Below, one piece after another: positions 16,817 to 26,113 of a stretch of 64,000 bases of DNA. Made by a program: the position numbers and the translations under genes. The stretch's first letter is position 1, and every line of letters begins with the position of its first letter. The DNA is from Microbacterium amylolyticum (lineage in GTDB: Bacteria > Actinomycetota > Actinomycetes > Actinomycetales > Microbacteriaceae): contig NZ_CP049253.1 in the NCBI RefSeq assembly GCF_011046975.1, positions 186,001 to 250,000 on the forward strand, written 5' to 3'. Below the pieces are notes generated by a model that did not search any database, was not told the origin of the DNA, and saw only the letters and a program-made list of their open reading frames with translations.

Positions 16817-17661
16817 TGGGGGCAGCAGGAAGGAAACCACGCATCGTGACCGACATGGCCGGCACCACCCAACGCGGCTCCTTCCCGCGCGCGCTCGCTC
16901 TTCCCGCGACCATCGCGCTCGCCCTTCTCGCGTTGCCGCTCATCGCGCTGATCAGCCGAGCAAACTGGGCGACGCTCTGGGAAGACATCACCTCACCCGC
17001 GGCCCTCGACGCACTCCGGCTCTCGCTCATCACCGCGGGAATCGCCACCATCTGCTGCGTTATCGTCGGCATTCCGCTGGCCATCATCATCGCGCGCGCT
17101 CGCCGCGGGGTCGCCGCCGTTTTGCGGGTGCTTGTGACGGTTCCTCTTGTTCTTCCTCCGATGGTGGGAGGTGTTGCGCTGCTGTACCTGTTTGGCCGGA
17201 CGAGTCCGGTTGGCGCATGGCTCGACGAACATGGCCTCGGACTCCCGTTCACAACGGCCGCTGTTGTGATCGCACAGATTTTCGTGGCGTTGCCGTTTCT
17301 TGTGATCGCCGTTGAGGGCTCTGTTCGCACCGCAGGAACGGATTTCGAGCGTACGGCCGCCGCGCTCGGGGCGGGAAAATGGCGCACCCTCACGTTCGTC
17401 ACGCTTCCCCTTGCGGCGAACGGCATCGTTGCCGGCGTCATCCTGAGCTTCGCCCGCGCTGTTGGCGAGTTCGGCGCAACCGCGCTGTTCGCCGGCAATG
17501 CGCCCGGTGTGACCCAAACGATGCCCCTTGCGATCTACACGGCATTTAACGGAGCAGGAGTGGAAGAGGGGACCGCGGTTGCTTTGGCACTTTTGCTCCT
17601 GGCGACGGTCCTGATGATCCTGCTCGTCGTCCGAGCCTGGAGACCGGGGAGCGTGCGATGA
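16813..17661 (+). CDS. modB: Molybdate ABC transporter permease ModB
   Basis: This 282-residue inner-membrane protein has about six helices and the binding-protein-dependent permease motif ERTAAALGAGKWRTLTFVTLP (EAA loop), which docks on ModC. The sequence VPLVLPPMVGGVALLYLFG is typical of molybdate/tungstate and sulfate permeases. The ATG overlaps the modA stop (ATGA), and its own stop overlaps modC the same way, giving a tightly coupled modABC unit. A second in-frame ATG at 16855 would trim a hydrophilic N-terminus. Confidence 0.92.
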   Translation: MMGAAGRKPRIVTDMAGTTQRGSFPRALALPATIALALLALPLIALISRANWATLWEDITSPAALDALRLSLITAGIATICCVIVGIPLAIIIARARRGVAAVLRVLVTVPLVLPPMVGGVALLYLFGRTSPVGAWLDEHGLGLPFTTAAVVIAQIFVALPFLVIAVEGSVRTAGTDFERTAAALGAGKWRTLTFVTLPLAANGIVAGVILSFARAVGEFGATALFAGNAPGVTQTMPLAIYTAFNGAGVEEGTAVALALLLLATVLMILLVVRAWRPGSVR

Positions 17662-18791
17662 ATCGGCAAGACTATGGCGTACAGGGTCGCGTGATCGTGG
17701 AACGCCCGACCGGGTTTCGGCTGGACGTCATGGTCGCGGCCAGGCCGGGCGAAGTCATCGCGGTCATGGGACCGAGCGGAGCCGGAAAGTCCACGCTTTT
17801 GCGCGCGCTTGCCGGCGAGATCCCGATCACGGATGGGGAGTTCGTTGTCGGCGACGTGCGCGTGACACCTCGCCACAGGCCGGATCCTCGCCGGCTCGGC
17901 GTCGTCATGCTGGACCAAAGGCCCCTGCTCTTCCCGCATATGACGGTGAGACAGAACATCGCCTTCGGGCTGCGAACTCACGGCGCCACGCGGGCCAGGG
18001 CGCACGCTGACGCCGACGAATGGCTGTGGCGCGTTGGCGTCGACGGTGCGGGCGACCATCGGCCGGGGGAGCTGTCCGGTGGACAGCAGCAGCGCGTTGC
18101 CCTGGCGCGGGCATTGGCCACCGGGCCGCGTCTGCTCCTGCTGGACGAGCCCCTGACCGCCCTCGACACCGAGACGGCGTCTGACATCCGCACGTTGCTG
18201 CGCGAGCAGCTCCGAGCCACGCATACGACCGCGGTCGTCGTCACACACGATGCTTTCGACGCGGCCGCGCTGGCGCACCGAATGGCCGTCATCGAAAACG
18301 GAGAGGTGACCCAGCGCGGGGATGTCTCGCATGTTCTCGCCCAACCGGCAACGCGCTTTGTTGCATCGGCTGCCGGCCTCAACCGGTTGCGGGGGACGGC
18401 GAAGGAGGGAATGTGGACGGGGCGATCGTTCGGCGTTCCCGTGCGGATTTCCTCGGCAGAGGGCGGTCCGCGGCCCGCTGACGGACACCCGATCGTTGCC
18501 GTGTTCCGCCCGGCTGATGCGCGGATCGCCCGAGCGGAGGACCCGACGTGGACGGGAGCCCTGCAGCTGGCCCGCAACGACATTGAGGCCGAAGAAGCCG
18601 AAACGGGCCAGTGGTTGGCGCGGGTTGAGCGCCTGGAACCCGCGCCGGGAGGCGCGCGAGTGTATGTGTCGCAACCAGAGCTGGTCGTCGACGTTCCGTC
18701 GGCGCAGGCTGCCGTTTTGCGTCTTCACCCGGGTGATCCCGTTCGTGTGTTCATCGATCCCCAACACGTGCGCTTCATTCCTGCGTCGTGA
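17658..18791 (+). CDS. modC: Molybdate ABC transporter ATP-binding protein ModC
   Basis: The 377-residue ATPase has Walker A GPSGAGKST (residues 38-46), signature LSGGQQQR, Walker B LLLLDEPLTAL and the H-loop VVVTHD. A C-terminal MOP/TOBE-like region (about 235-377) probably senses or regulates through oxyanion binding. It energises molybdate import by ModAB. It overlaps modB by four bases. moaA follows after 49 bp from its own promoter. Confidence 0.92.
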   Translation: MNRQDYGVQGRVIVERPTGFRLDVMVAARPGEVIAVMGPSGAGKSTLLRALAGEIPITDGEFVVGDVRVTPRHRPDPRRLGVVMLDQRPLLFPHMTVRQNIAFGLRTHGATRARAHADADEWLWRVGVDGAGDHRPGELSGGQQQRVALARALATGPRLLLLDEPLTALDTETASDIRTLLREQLRATHTTAVVVTHDAFDAAALAHRMAVIENGEVTQRGDVSHVLAQPATRFVASAAGLNRLRGTAKEGMWTGRSFGVPVRISSAEGGPRPADGHPIVAVFRPADARIARAEDPTWTGALQLARNDIEAEEAETGQWLARVERLEPAPGGARVYVSQPELVVDVPSAQAAVLRLHPGDPVRVFIDPQHVRFIPAS

Positions 18792-18828
18792 GATGTCGCG
18801 CGCGGAACTCTGTTGCCTGCTGCTGGAA

Positions 18829-18834
18829 TAGGCT
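18829..18834 (+). promoter_or_regulatory. moaA -10 box TAGGCT, leaderless-type
   Basis: TAGGCT ends six bases before the moaA ATG without an intervening ribosome site, so moaA probably has its own leaderless transcript in addition to any readthrough from modABC. The layout is identical to that before mnmA. Confidence 0.5.
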
Positions 18835-18840
18835 GGGTTA

Positions 18841-19896
18841 ATGGCGGCGGTGAATGTAGCGATTAAGCAGCGACCGGCCGCGCCCTCCACGCCGGCAGAC
18901 ATGCCACGGACGGGCCCCATCACCGATCGCTATGGCCGAGTTCACCGTGATCTGCGAATCTCGCTCACCGATCGCTGCTCCCTCCGCTGCACGTACTGCA
19001 TGCCGGAGCAGGGGAATGAGTGGCTTGCCCGGCAGAGCATCTTGACAACAGACGAGATTGAGCGCATTGCGCGGGTCTCGGCACAGAGCGGCATTACCAC
19101 GTTCCGGCTCACGGGCGGCGAGCCGCTGCTCCGTCGCGATATCGTCGACGTCGTTCAGCGCGTTTCTGGGGTCGGTGACGATATCGATGTGGCGATGACC
19201 ACGAACGGGATCGGCCTCGACCGCGTTCTTCCCACGCTCATCGACGCCGGGCTGAGCCGGCTGAACATTTCGATCGACACCATCCGCCGTGAGCGTTTTC
19301 ACGCGCTCACGCGTCGCGATCGCCTGGACGATGTTCTCCGCGGGATCCGCGCCGCGGCCGAATCCGGGTTGGCTCCTCTGAAGCTCAACGCCGTTGCAAT
19401 GCGCGGCGTGAACGATGATGAGCTGGTCGACCTCGTGCAGTTCGCGGTGGATCATGGTGCACAAATGCGGTTCATCGAGCAGATGCCGCTCGACGCCGGT
19501 CATACCTGGTCGCGCTCGGCGATGGTGACGCGGGAAGAGATTCTGGCATCGCTGTCAGAGCGATGGACACTCGAGGAGATTCCGGGCCGTGGCGGGGCAC
19601 CGGCCGAGACGTGGAGGCTTGACGGCTCTCGGCATGTCGTCGGCGTGATTGCGTCCGTCACAGCGCCGTTCTGCGGCGCCTGCGATCGCATGCGGCTCAC
19701 GGCCGACGGTCAGATCAGGAACTGCCTGTTCTCGAACACCGAGTACGACCTGATCCCGATTCTGCGCGGCGGCGGGAGCGACGCGGACGTCGAAGCGCTC
19801 ATTCGGCGCGCGATATGGGGAAAGCTCCCCGGTCACGCTGTTGGTGACGAGAGCTTCCTGCAGCCGGCCCGCGGCATGAACGCTATCGGGGGATAG
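18841..19896 (+). CDS. moaA: GTP 3',8-cyclase MoaA (radical SAM)
   Basis: The 351-residue enzyme starts Moco synthesis by rearranging GTP. The radical-SAM cluster is the CX3CX2C set Cys46, Cys50, Cys53 in DRCSLRCTYCMPEQ. The second [4Fe-4S] cluster uses CGAC plus a cysteine 13 residues later (CX2CX13C). The functional C-terminal Gly-Gly (GMNAIGG) is intact. It works with MoaC encoded on the other strand. It converges on the siroheme operon with an 18 bp gap. Confidence 0.96.
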   Translation: MAAVNVAIKQRPAAPSTPADMPRTGPITDRYGRVHRDLRISLTDRCSLRCTYCMPEQGNEWLARQSILTTDEIERIARVSAQSGITTFRLTGGEPLLRRDIVDVVQRVSGVGDDIDVAMTTNGIGLDRVLPTLIDAGLSRLNISIDTIRRERFHALTRRDRLDDVLRGIRAAAESGLAPLKLNAVAMRGVNDDELVDLVQFAVDHGAQMRFIEQMPLDAGHTWSRSAMVTREEILASLSERWTLEEIPGRGGAPAETWRLDGSRHVVGVIASVTAPFCGACDRMRLTADGQIRNCLFSNTEYDLIPILRGGGSDADVEALIRRAIWGKLPGHAVGDESFLQPARGMNAIGG

Positions 19897-19914
19897 GCGC
19901 GGTGCTTTCCGCCC

Positions 19915-20613
19915 CTATGCGCTGAGGGATGCGAGCTCAGCAACGCCTTCTGCGTACCGCTCAGCGATGATGCGCGCGATGCGTTCGTCCGCGCCGAGCG
20001 GAGGCGTGGTGATATCCGCACCCGCTCGTGACACAAGTCCGGCGAAGTGCCCGGGTGCGAGGACATAGCTTGCGGCAATGACCCTGGCGGCACCGGCCTC
20101 GCGGGCGGCGGCGACGGCGTCCGCCACTTTCGGCGTTGCCCCGTAGGCGTACCCGACGGTGATGGGCGCGTCGATCGCCAGAGCGCAGGCATCGCGGACG
20201 TCCCGCACGCGCGCGGCCGCTTCGGGACGCGACGAACCGGAAGCCGCCAGGACAACGTGGTCGCCCGGTGTGAGACCCGCGGCGTGCACACGATCTGCCA
20301 GAAGCTCGATGAGGAGCGGGTGAGGCCCGAGGGTCCGTGTCGCGACGACGTCCGAACGGGAGGCGGCGGCGCGACCGATATCGACAGCCGTGTGAAACCC
20401 CGGAGACAGGAGAAGAGGAACGATCACCGCGGGACCATCGACGGACGCCGTGACCTCATCCACCTGCGGGTGCTGGACGTCCACGTATGTTTCGCGAAAG
20501 GGGACGTTTTCCAACAGCTCAGCTGCCCGCGTGACGAGCGCTGTGATGGTGGCGCGTCCCTCGGGCGAATCGGTGCCGTGTGAGCAGCAGATGAGGGTCG
20601 GGCGTGCGGTCAC
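19915..20613 (-). CDS. Sirohydrochlorin ferrochelatase, CbiX/SirB-like
   Basis: The 232-residue protein begins LICCSHGTDSPEG, the metal-binding His motif of CbiX/SirB chelatases, and carries a second half with HVVLAASGSSRPEA and ASYVLAPGHFAGLV, consistent with a fused two-domain chelatase. It probably inserts iron into sirohydrochlorin to make siroheme for the nitrite reductase encoded upstream in the same operon. Its start overlaps the nnaR stop by four bases. It is the last gene of nirB-nirD-cysG-nnaR-chelatase. Cobalt specificity is unlikely because no cobalamin genes are nearby. Confidence 0.85.
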   Translation of the reverse strand: MTARPTLICCSHGTDSPEGRATITALVTRAAELLENVPFRETYVDVQHPQVDEVTASVDGPAVIVPLLLSPGFHTAVDIGRAAASRSDVVATRTLGPHPLLIELLADRVHAAGLTPGDHVVLAASGSSRPEAAARVRDVRDACALAIDAPITVGYAYGATPKVADAVAAAREAGAARVIAASYVLAPGHFAGLVSRAGADITTPPLGADERIARIIAERYAEGVAELASLSA

Positions 20614-21746
20614 AGGTCCTCCACATTCAGGCGATAGCCGCGCTTGACGACCGTTTTTACGATATCCGGGAAGCCCATGGATTCACGAAGCCGCGCGATT
20701 GCCATCTCCACGGCGTGCGTGTTGCGGCTCGACCGCGGCAAGACTCCGTGCAGGTCACGTCGTGGAATCACGGCGCCGCCCGCGTCGAAAAGCGCACCAA
20801 TGATGGCGGTGCTCGTCGGCGAGAGCGGAATATACGTGCCCGCGAGAACAACGCCAGAACTGCGCATCTCGATGCGCCCGCGCACAGTGTCGAGCCCGGG
20901 GGCGCTCCCGCCTCCGAAGTGCGTCACAACGCTGCGGACGAGGGACCCCAGTCGGCCGCGCTCCGCAACGATCGCCGGAATGTCGGCATTGTCGAGAGGG
21001 GTGACCGTGATCGGGCCAACAGCTGCCATGACAAGGCGGCCCTTTTCCGCGCGCCGTCGGATATCGCCGATGACCCCCGCACGCTCCGCCTCGGCAAGCC
21101 ATTCGCTTGTCCCTGGCGCCGACGTGAACATCACGGCATCGACGTCGCCAGCAGCTGCCTGAATCACGGAATGGCGGACAACATCGGGGTTCGGCGGCGG
21201 CCCCCACCGGTAAACGGTCAGGCTGACAACATCGGCCCCGTGAGAGGTGAACAGCTCATCAAGGCCATCCGCGCCCGAGCCGTGGTGTTGAACAGCGACT
21301 CGCTTGCCGTTCACGCTCTCAGCGAGGAGAAACTCGCCCAGTTCGCGCGCTGTTTCTGATTCCGCCACCCAATCGACCGTGAACCCCGCTTGTTGAACGG
21401 CGCCGCGTGCCTTGGGGCCGCGGGCAACGATCTGGGCGTTTTCGAGGGCTGCCTGAAGCTGATCCGCGAGATCGGCCTCATGGGCGGCCTCAATCCATCC
21501 GCGAAAGCCCACACCGGTTGTGGCAACCACCACATCGGGCGGAGACGCGATGAGGGCACGTGTTGCGCCGAGAAGTGCGTCGTCGTCAATGTGGGGAATG
21601 ATCGTGAGCGCCGGTGCTTGACGAACCGTTGCGCCATGGCGTTCGAGGGCTGCTGCGAGCTCTCCCGCTCGCCGGTCAACGGCGATGACGATGGTGCACC
21701 CGTCGAGGGCGCTGGACAGTTTCGGGCGTGTGTTTTCGGCAGTCAT
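20610..21746 (-). CDS. nnaR: NnaR-like regulator: uroporphyrinogen-III synthase domain fused to winged-helix DNA-binding domain
   Basis: Residues about 12-270 are HemD-like (uroporphyrinogen-III synthase fold; VVVATTGVGFRGW, VAVQHHGSGADGL, VMFTSAPGTSEW), and about 280-375 form an OmpR-type winged helix ending VKTVVKRGYRLN. This fusion matches NnaR of Streptomyces and mycobacteria, a nitrate/nitrite assimilation regulator that works with GlnR. The HemD part may sense a tetrapyrrole or may still be an enzyme; the sequence does not settle this. It overlaps cysG upstream and the chelatase downstream by four bases each, so it is co-produced with the genes it is expected to regulate. Confidence 0.85.
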   Translation of the reverse strand: MTAENTRPKLSSALDGCTIVIAVDRRAGELAAALERHGATVRQAPALTIIPHIDDDALLGATRALIASPPDVVVATTGVGFRGWIEAAHEADLADQLQAALENAQIVARGPKARGAVQQAGFTVDWVAESETARELGEFLLAESVNGKRVAVQHHGSGADGLDELFTSHGADVVSLTVYRWGPPPNPDVVRHSVIQAAAGDVDAVMFTSAPGTSEWLAEAERAGVIGDIRRRAEKGRLVMAAVGPITVTPLDNADIPAIVAERGRLGSLVRSVVTHFGGGSAPGLDTVRGRIEMRSSGVVLAGTYIPLSPTSTAIIGALFDAGGAVIPRRDLHGVLPRSSRNTHAVEMAIARLRESMGFPDIVKTVVKRGYRLNVEDL

Positions 21747-22996
21747 CCCGTGAGGTCCTGCGACCAGACCGAAGCCGGTGCGGGGTCTTGTGTTGCCGGC
21801 AAGAGGAGGTCGACCTTCGCCACCTCGCCAACGACGATCACGGCGGGATTACGTACGCCGGCCCGCCGGGCGGCTTCCGCGGCAGCGGCGAGCGTTGTGC
21901 GCGTTGTGCGCTGGTGCTCGGTATGACCCGATTCGACGAAGGCAACAGGGCGATCGGCGGGGACCCCAGCGGCGAGGGCTCGCTCGGCAATTGCGGGGAA
22001 CGACTTCACGCCCATGAGCAGCACGGTGGTCACGGAATCGTCCTTCATTGACGCGAGTGTTGCCGGTGTCACGCCGGACTGGCCGTTGATGAGGTGCAGG
22101 CTTGAGGCGGTCCCGCGATGTGTGACGGGGATACCCGCCGCCTGCGGAACGGAGATTGCACTGGTCGTTCCCGGGACAACCTCGACGGGGACACCAGCGC
22201 TCAAACACGCGGTCACCTCTTCGCCGCCGCGGCCGTAAACGAAGGGGTCACCGCCCTTGAGGCGGACAACGCGCTTACCGGCCGCAGCATGCTCGACGAT
22301 GATCTCGTTGATGCGTTCCTGGGGAACGGGATGGTGGTCGGGGGCTTTTCCGACATGGATCACCTCGACATCAGGATCCAACTCGTCCAGAACGGCGGTG
22401 GCTCCGAGACGGTCGGCCACAACCACATCGGCTTCGGCGAGCAGACGGCGAGCACGCAACGTGAGGAGATCAACGGGGCCAGGGCCACCCCCGACGAGCG
22501 CAACGTGACCGGCAGCCGATTCTCGTACGCGCCGCAACGAGACCTGTCCGGATTCGAGAAGGGCACGAATGGATTCGCTGACGCGAGCGGTGCGGCGCGG
22601 GTCGACGCCGGCGTCGCTTGTGACGCCGACAAGAACGTCTCCAGCGCGCGTTTGCGCGGTCATCCGCGCGGAGCCGTGTGAACCGCCCCCCGCGTTAATG
22701 CAGAACGTGCTCTGCGCGTCGCACCATGCGACGACCTGCGCATCGACGTCCGCCGAACCAGTTGCGGTGTGAACCAGCCAAGCACCGACGAGATCGTCGG
22801 CCGCAACAGGGCGGTCACGCCACATGATGTAGTGGTCGTCGACCAGTTGGGCGACCTCTGGCGAGAGTTCCGGGGCGACAACCAGCAGATCCGCTCCGTC
22901 GTCGACGAATCGGCGCAGACGTCGGGCCGTGACGGAACCCCCTCCGACCAGCACGACGCGCCTTCCGTCGAGCCCGATTCCGAGCATCGTTGTCAT
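21743..22996 (-). CDS. cysG: Siroheme synthase: precorrin-2 dehydrogenase fused to uroporphyrinogen-III C-methyltransferase
   Basis: The N-terminal domain (about 1-155) has the NAD-binding motif [18 protein letters not shown] of precorrin-2 dehydrogenase. The C-terminal domain (about 165-405) is a SAM-dependent methyltransferase with [35 protein letters not shown] and [22 protein letters not shown]. It makes sirohydrochlorin from uroporphyrinogen III; the separate chelatase in this operon probably adds iron. The ATG has a strong AGGAGG site seven bases upstream, inside the end of nirD. Confidence 0.93.
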   Translation of the reverse strand: MTTMLGIGLDGRRVVLVGGGSVTARRLRRFVDDGADLLVVAPELSPEVAQLVDDHYIMWRDRPVAADDLVGAWLVHTATGSADVDAQVVAWCDAQSTFCINAGGGSHGSARMTAQTRAGDVLVGVTSDAGVDPRRTARVSESIRALLESGQVSLRRVRESAAGHVALVGGGPGPVDLLTLRARRLLAEADVVVADRLGATAVLDELDPDVEVIHVGKAPDHHPVPQERINEIIVEHAAAGKRVVRLKGGDPFVYGRGGEEVTACLSAGVPVEVVPGTTSAISVPQAAGIPVTHRGTASSLHLINGQSGVTPATLASMKDDSVTTVLLMGVKSFPAIAERALAAGVPADRPVAFVESGHTEHQRTTRTTLAAAAEAARRAGVRNPAVIVVGEVAKVDLLLPATQDPAPASVWSQDLTG

Positions 22997-22997
22997 G

Positions 22998-23390
22998 TCA
23001 CGCCTCCTGCCACCTGACCAGCACCTGTCCGTCGTCGACAGCTACGGGAAACACCGGGATCGAGATCTCGTCCTTTCCCTGTGTCTCCACAACAGCACCG
23101 GTTCGCAGATCCCATGCTTGTTTGTGAAGGGGAGAGGCGATCGTCGGCGCTTCAGAGCCGTCGGCGAGCGACTTGCTGCCGACGATACCGCGGCTGAGCA
23201 CGTTTGCCTGGCCGTATGGGTCATAGTTCGACACAGCGCGCACCGTGCCGTCGATGAGCCGCACAAGGGCAATCTGCGTCGATCCGAGCAAGGCGGCTCT
23301 GCCGCGTTCCACCTCGAGATCGTCGAGAGCGCAGACGCGCACCCAGCTAGAAGTGGTGGCAGGCGCGGTGGGCGGGGAGATGTTTGTCAT
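22998..23390 (-). CDS. nirD: Nitrite reductase small subunit NirD
   Basis: The 130-residue protein has the Rieske-like fold of NirD: SNYDPYGQANVLSRGIVG and SPLHKQAWDLRTG. As is usual for NirD, the cysteine ligands of a true Rieske cluster are absent (Asp and Leu-His in their places), so it probably binds no iron-sulfur cluster and acts structurally with NirB. It overlaps nirB by four bases and its end carries the cysG ribosome-binding site. Normal length. Confidence 0.92.
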   Translation of the reverse strand: MTNISPPTAPATTSSWVRVCALDDLEVERGRAALLGSTQIALVRLIDGTVRAVSNYDPYGQANVLSRGIVGSKSLADGSEAPTIASPLHKQAWDLRTGAVVETQGKDEISIPVFPVAVDDGQVLVRWQEA

Positions 23391-25966
23391 GTGCGGACCT
23401 CCAGAGTTGTTCCGGCGATGAGCACGGATCCGTTTTCGCGCTCGGCGAGCGACGCGGGGCGAACCTGTCCGCGCTCCTCGACGTAGCCGAGAGATGGGTC
23501 AGGGGTGTCTGGTGCGTTCACGAACGAGTGGAAGCGCTTCAGCTTCTCGGGGTCCTTGAGCGTTGCGGCCCACTCGTCCTGATAGGTGTCAACGTGCTTT
23601 TCCATCGCCGCATCCAGATCGGCACAGATGCCGAGAGAATCATCGAAAATCACGGCACGCAGACCGTCGATTCCGCCCTCGAGTTCTTCGAACCAGGGCG
23701 CCGTGCGCTGCAGACGGTCGGCGGTGCGGATGTAGTAGATGAAGAAACGGTCGATGGCCTGCAACAGGGCGGCGTCGTCGAGTCCCTCCGCGAGGAGCTG
23801 TGCATGGCGTGGCGTGAATCCACCGTTACCGCCGACGTACATGTTCCAGCCGTTCTCGGTGGCGATCACCCCCACGTCCTTGCCGCGTGCCTCCGCGCAT
23901 TCGCGTGCACACCCGGACACACCGAGCTTCAGTTTGTGAGGGGCGCGAAGACCGCGGTAGCGAAGCTCGAGGGTGACAGCCATGCCAACGGAATCGAGCA
24001 CGCCGTAACGGCACCAGGTCGATCCGACGCACGACTTCACCGTTCGCAGCGACTTGCCATATGCCTGCCCGGATTCGAAGCCCGCGTCAACAAGCTCCTT
24101 CCAGATCTCGGGGAGTTGTTCGAGACGTGCGCCGAACATATCGATTCGCTGACCACCCGTGAGCTTGGTGTACAGCCCGTAGCGCTTCGCGACCTGTCCG
24201 ATGACGATCAGCCCCTCGGGTGTCACCTCGCCTCCGGCCATGCGGGGAACAACTGAGTACGAACCGTCTTTCTGCATGTTCGCCATGACGTGGTCGTTCG
24301 TGTCCTGAAGTGTCGCGTTCTCACCCTCGAGAACGTGTTCTCCGACGAGCCCCGACAGGATGCTGGCAACGGTGGGCTTGCAGACGTCGCATCCGCGGCC
24401 CGCTCCGAACCGCTCAATGATCGAGCTGAAGGTTTTCAGTTCCGAGACAAGAACGGCGTCGAAGAGCTGGCGACGCGACATGTTGAAGTGCTCACACATG
24501 GCGTTCGACACGGTCTTGCCAAGCGCCGACAACTCTTTGCCGACTATCTTCTTGACGGTGACGAAACAGCTGCCGCAGGTTGCTCCGGCCTTCGTGCAGG
24601 CCTTCACCTCGCCCGCGTCGGCGCAGCCGTCGTCATGCACGGCGCTGCGAATCCGGCCGGCCGTCACGGACGAACAGGAGCAAACGATCGCCTCGTCCGG
24701 GAGGTCGCTCGACGGCGCCTCCACACCATCGGCTGGCATGAGGTACGCCGCCGGATCCGCGCCAAGCGCATGACCTACGAGAGGCCGCAGCGAGCCATAG
24801 GCGGACGCATCCCCAACGAGGATGCCTCCGAGCAGGGTCGAGGCATCGTCGCTCAGGACAAGCTTCTTATATGTCCCGCTGACGGGGTCCGCATACACAA
24901 CATCGAGGGCATTCGGCGTTGTTCCCATGGCGTCGCCGAAGCTCGCCACATCGACGCCAGACAGCTTCAACTTCGTTGACTCGTCGAAGCCGGGGAACGT
25001 CGCTTCGCCGCCGAGAATCCGGTCGGCAGCAACCTCAGCCATGGCGTTTCCGGGAGCGACAAGGCCGACGCACTTGTCGTCGAAGCTCGCGACTTCGCCG
25101 ATCGCGAAGATTGCAGCATCCTCCGTGCGGCAGGAGGCATCGATGGTGACGCCGCCGCGCGGCGCACACGCGAGCTGCGCCTTGCGGGCCAGCGAATCGT
25201 TCGGGCGCACACCCACGGTGAAGATCACGACATCGGCGGCCTCGTAGGAGCCGTCGGCAAACTCGAGGCCGGCCACCTGTCCGGTGGGATCCGGGTCCAG
25301 GCGTGTGGTGCGCGATTCTGTGCGTACCGCGATTCCCTTGTCGGTAATCAGGCGACCCAGCATCTCTCCGGCAGCCCGGTCGATCTGGGCAGACATCAAG
25401 TGGGTGCTTGATTGGATAACGGTGGCGTCAACATCGAGTCCCTGGAGCGCGCCCGCCGCCTCGAGGCCGAGAAGACCACCGCCGACAACGCGACCGATGA
25501 GGGGGCGTCCCAGTTCGGCGCGGCGGCGCTCGACGAATGCCGTGAGCTTCTCCAGATCGTCGATTGTGCGATAGACGAAGCACCCGGGAAGATTCGCGCC
25601 ATCAACGGCCGGCCGCGCCGCGAAGGAACCGGTCGCGAGGACGAGCGTGTCGTACGGAACTTCCGTCCGCGACTCGGTCACGACAACCTGCCGATCCCGA
25701 TCAATGCGGATGGCGCGGTCTCCCGGAAGGAATCCGACGCGCGGATCCTCCATGTGGGTGCGTTCAAGAGTGAGCTCGTCTGGTGACGCGTTGTCAAAGA
25801 ACGACGTCAGGCCGACGCGGTCGTAAGGAAAGCGGTGCTCGTCGCCGATGACGGTGATCTCCCACGCGGCGTCGGAGCGTGTGAGCAGGCTCTCAATGAA
25901 TCGGTGGGCAACCATTCCGGCGCCGATGACGACGACGCGAGGTGCGGTGGGGGTATCGCTGGGCAT
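23387..25966 (-). CDS. nirB: Assimilatory NAD(P)H nitrite reductase large subunit NirB
   Basis: The 859-residue enzyme reduces nitrite to ammonium with six electrons from NAD(P)H. In order: FAD motif VVVIGAGMVAHRF, an NAD(P)H-binding motif around RVVGGGLLGLEAAG, a BFD-like [2Fe-2S] domain with CSCSSVTAGR and CTKAGATCGSC, a half-domain, and the siroheme/[4Fe-4S] domain with CVGSTWC and GVSGCARECAEA. I chose the ATG at 25966 (MPSDTPTAPRVVV) because AGGAG stands six to ten bases upstream; a longer reading adds 30 basic residues. It heads the nitrite/siroheme operon. Confidence 0.94.
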   Translation of the reverse strand: MPSDTPTAPRVVVIGAGMVAHRFIESLLTRSDAAWEITVIGDEHRFPYDRVGLTSFFDNASPDELTLERTHMEDPRVGFLPGDRAIRIDRDRQVVVTESRTEVPYDTLVLATGSFAARPAVDGANLPGCFVYRTIDDLEKLTAFVERRRAELGRPLIGRVVGGGLLGLEAAGALQGLDVDATVIQSSTHLMSAQIDRAAGEMLGRLITDKGIAVRTESRTTRLDPDPTGQVAGLEFADGSYEAADVVIFTVGVRPNDSLARKAQLACAPRGGVTIDASCRTEDAAIFAIGEVASFDDKCVGLVAPGNAMAEVAADRILGGEATFPGFDESTKLKLSGVDVASFGDAMGTTPNALDVVYADPVSGTYKKLVLSDDASTLLGGILVGDASAYGSLRPLVGHALGADPAAYLMPADGVEAPSSDLPDEAIVCSCSSVTAGRIRSAVHDDGCADAGEVKACTKAGATCGSCFVTVKKIVGKELSALGKTVSNAMCEHFNMSRRQLFDAVLVSELKTFSSIIERFGAGRGCDVCKPTVASILSGLVGEHVLEGENATLQDTNDHVMANMQKDGSYSVVPRMAGGEVTPEGLIVIGQVAKRYGLYTKLTGGQRIDMFGARLEQLPEIWKELVDAGFESGQAYGKSLRTVKSCVGSTWCRYGVLDSVGMAVTLELRYRGLRAPHKLKLGVSGCARECAEARGKDVGVIATENGWNMYVGGNGGFTPRHAQLLAEGLDDAALLQAIDRFFIYYIRTADRLQRTAPWFEELEGGIDGLRAVIFDDSLGICADLDAAMEKHVDTYQDEWAATLKDPEKLKRFHSFVNAPDTPDPSLGYVEERGQVRPASLAERENGSVLIAGTTLEVRT

Positions 25967-26004
25967 GGGCGGCTCCTGCCTGAGAGGACACGATCGTGAA
26001 CTCG

Positions 26005-26059
26005 ACGGTAGGGGCACGGTGTTTCGCCTGGAGCGGCGCAGACGTTTCCCTGACACAAC
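26005..26059 (-). promoter_or_regulatory. nirB promoter with spaced GAAAC repeats matching the narK promoter
   Basis: Minus strand: GTTGT (26059-26055), six bases, GAAAC (26048-26044), eighteen bases, GAAACACCG (26025-26017), then -10 TACCGT (26010-26005), with a leader of about 32 nt. Element order, the 11 bp and 23 bp spacings, the GAAACACCG core and its distance to the -10 box all equal those of the narK promoter. A further GTCAC-n6-GAACC lies upstream at 26108-26093. Binding by GlnR/NnaR is inferred. Confidence 0.55.
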
Positions 26060-26096
26060 AAAACCCTCACAACCTCGCGAGGAGGAAGTGAAGGTT
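26055..26096 (-). terminator. Rho-independent terminator of map
   Basis: Just after the map stop on the minus strand, AACCTTCAC (26096-26088) pairs with GTGAGGGTT (26070-26062) through one G-U pair. The inner palindrome CCTCGCGAGG lengthens the stem, and TTGTTGTG follows. The T-rich end overlaps the upstream edge of the nirB regulatory region. Confidence 0.65.
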
Positions 26097-26113
26097 CTGT
26101 GATGTGACAGGCG

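Noticed and set aside
19915..20613. Cobalt chelatase of a cobalamin pathway
   Set aside because: No cobalamin genes are near; the gene overlaps nnaR in the nitrite reductase/siroheme operon, so iron insertion is the better reading.
22998..23390. NirD as a true Rieske iron-sulfur protein
   Set aside because: The cysteine ligands are replaced, as is normal for NirD.
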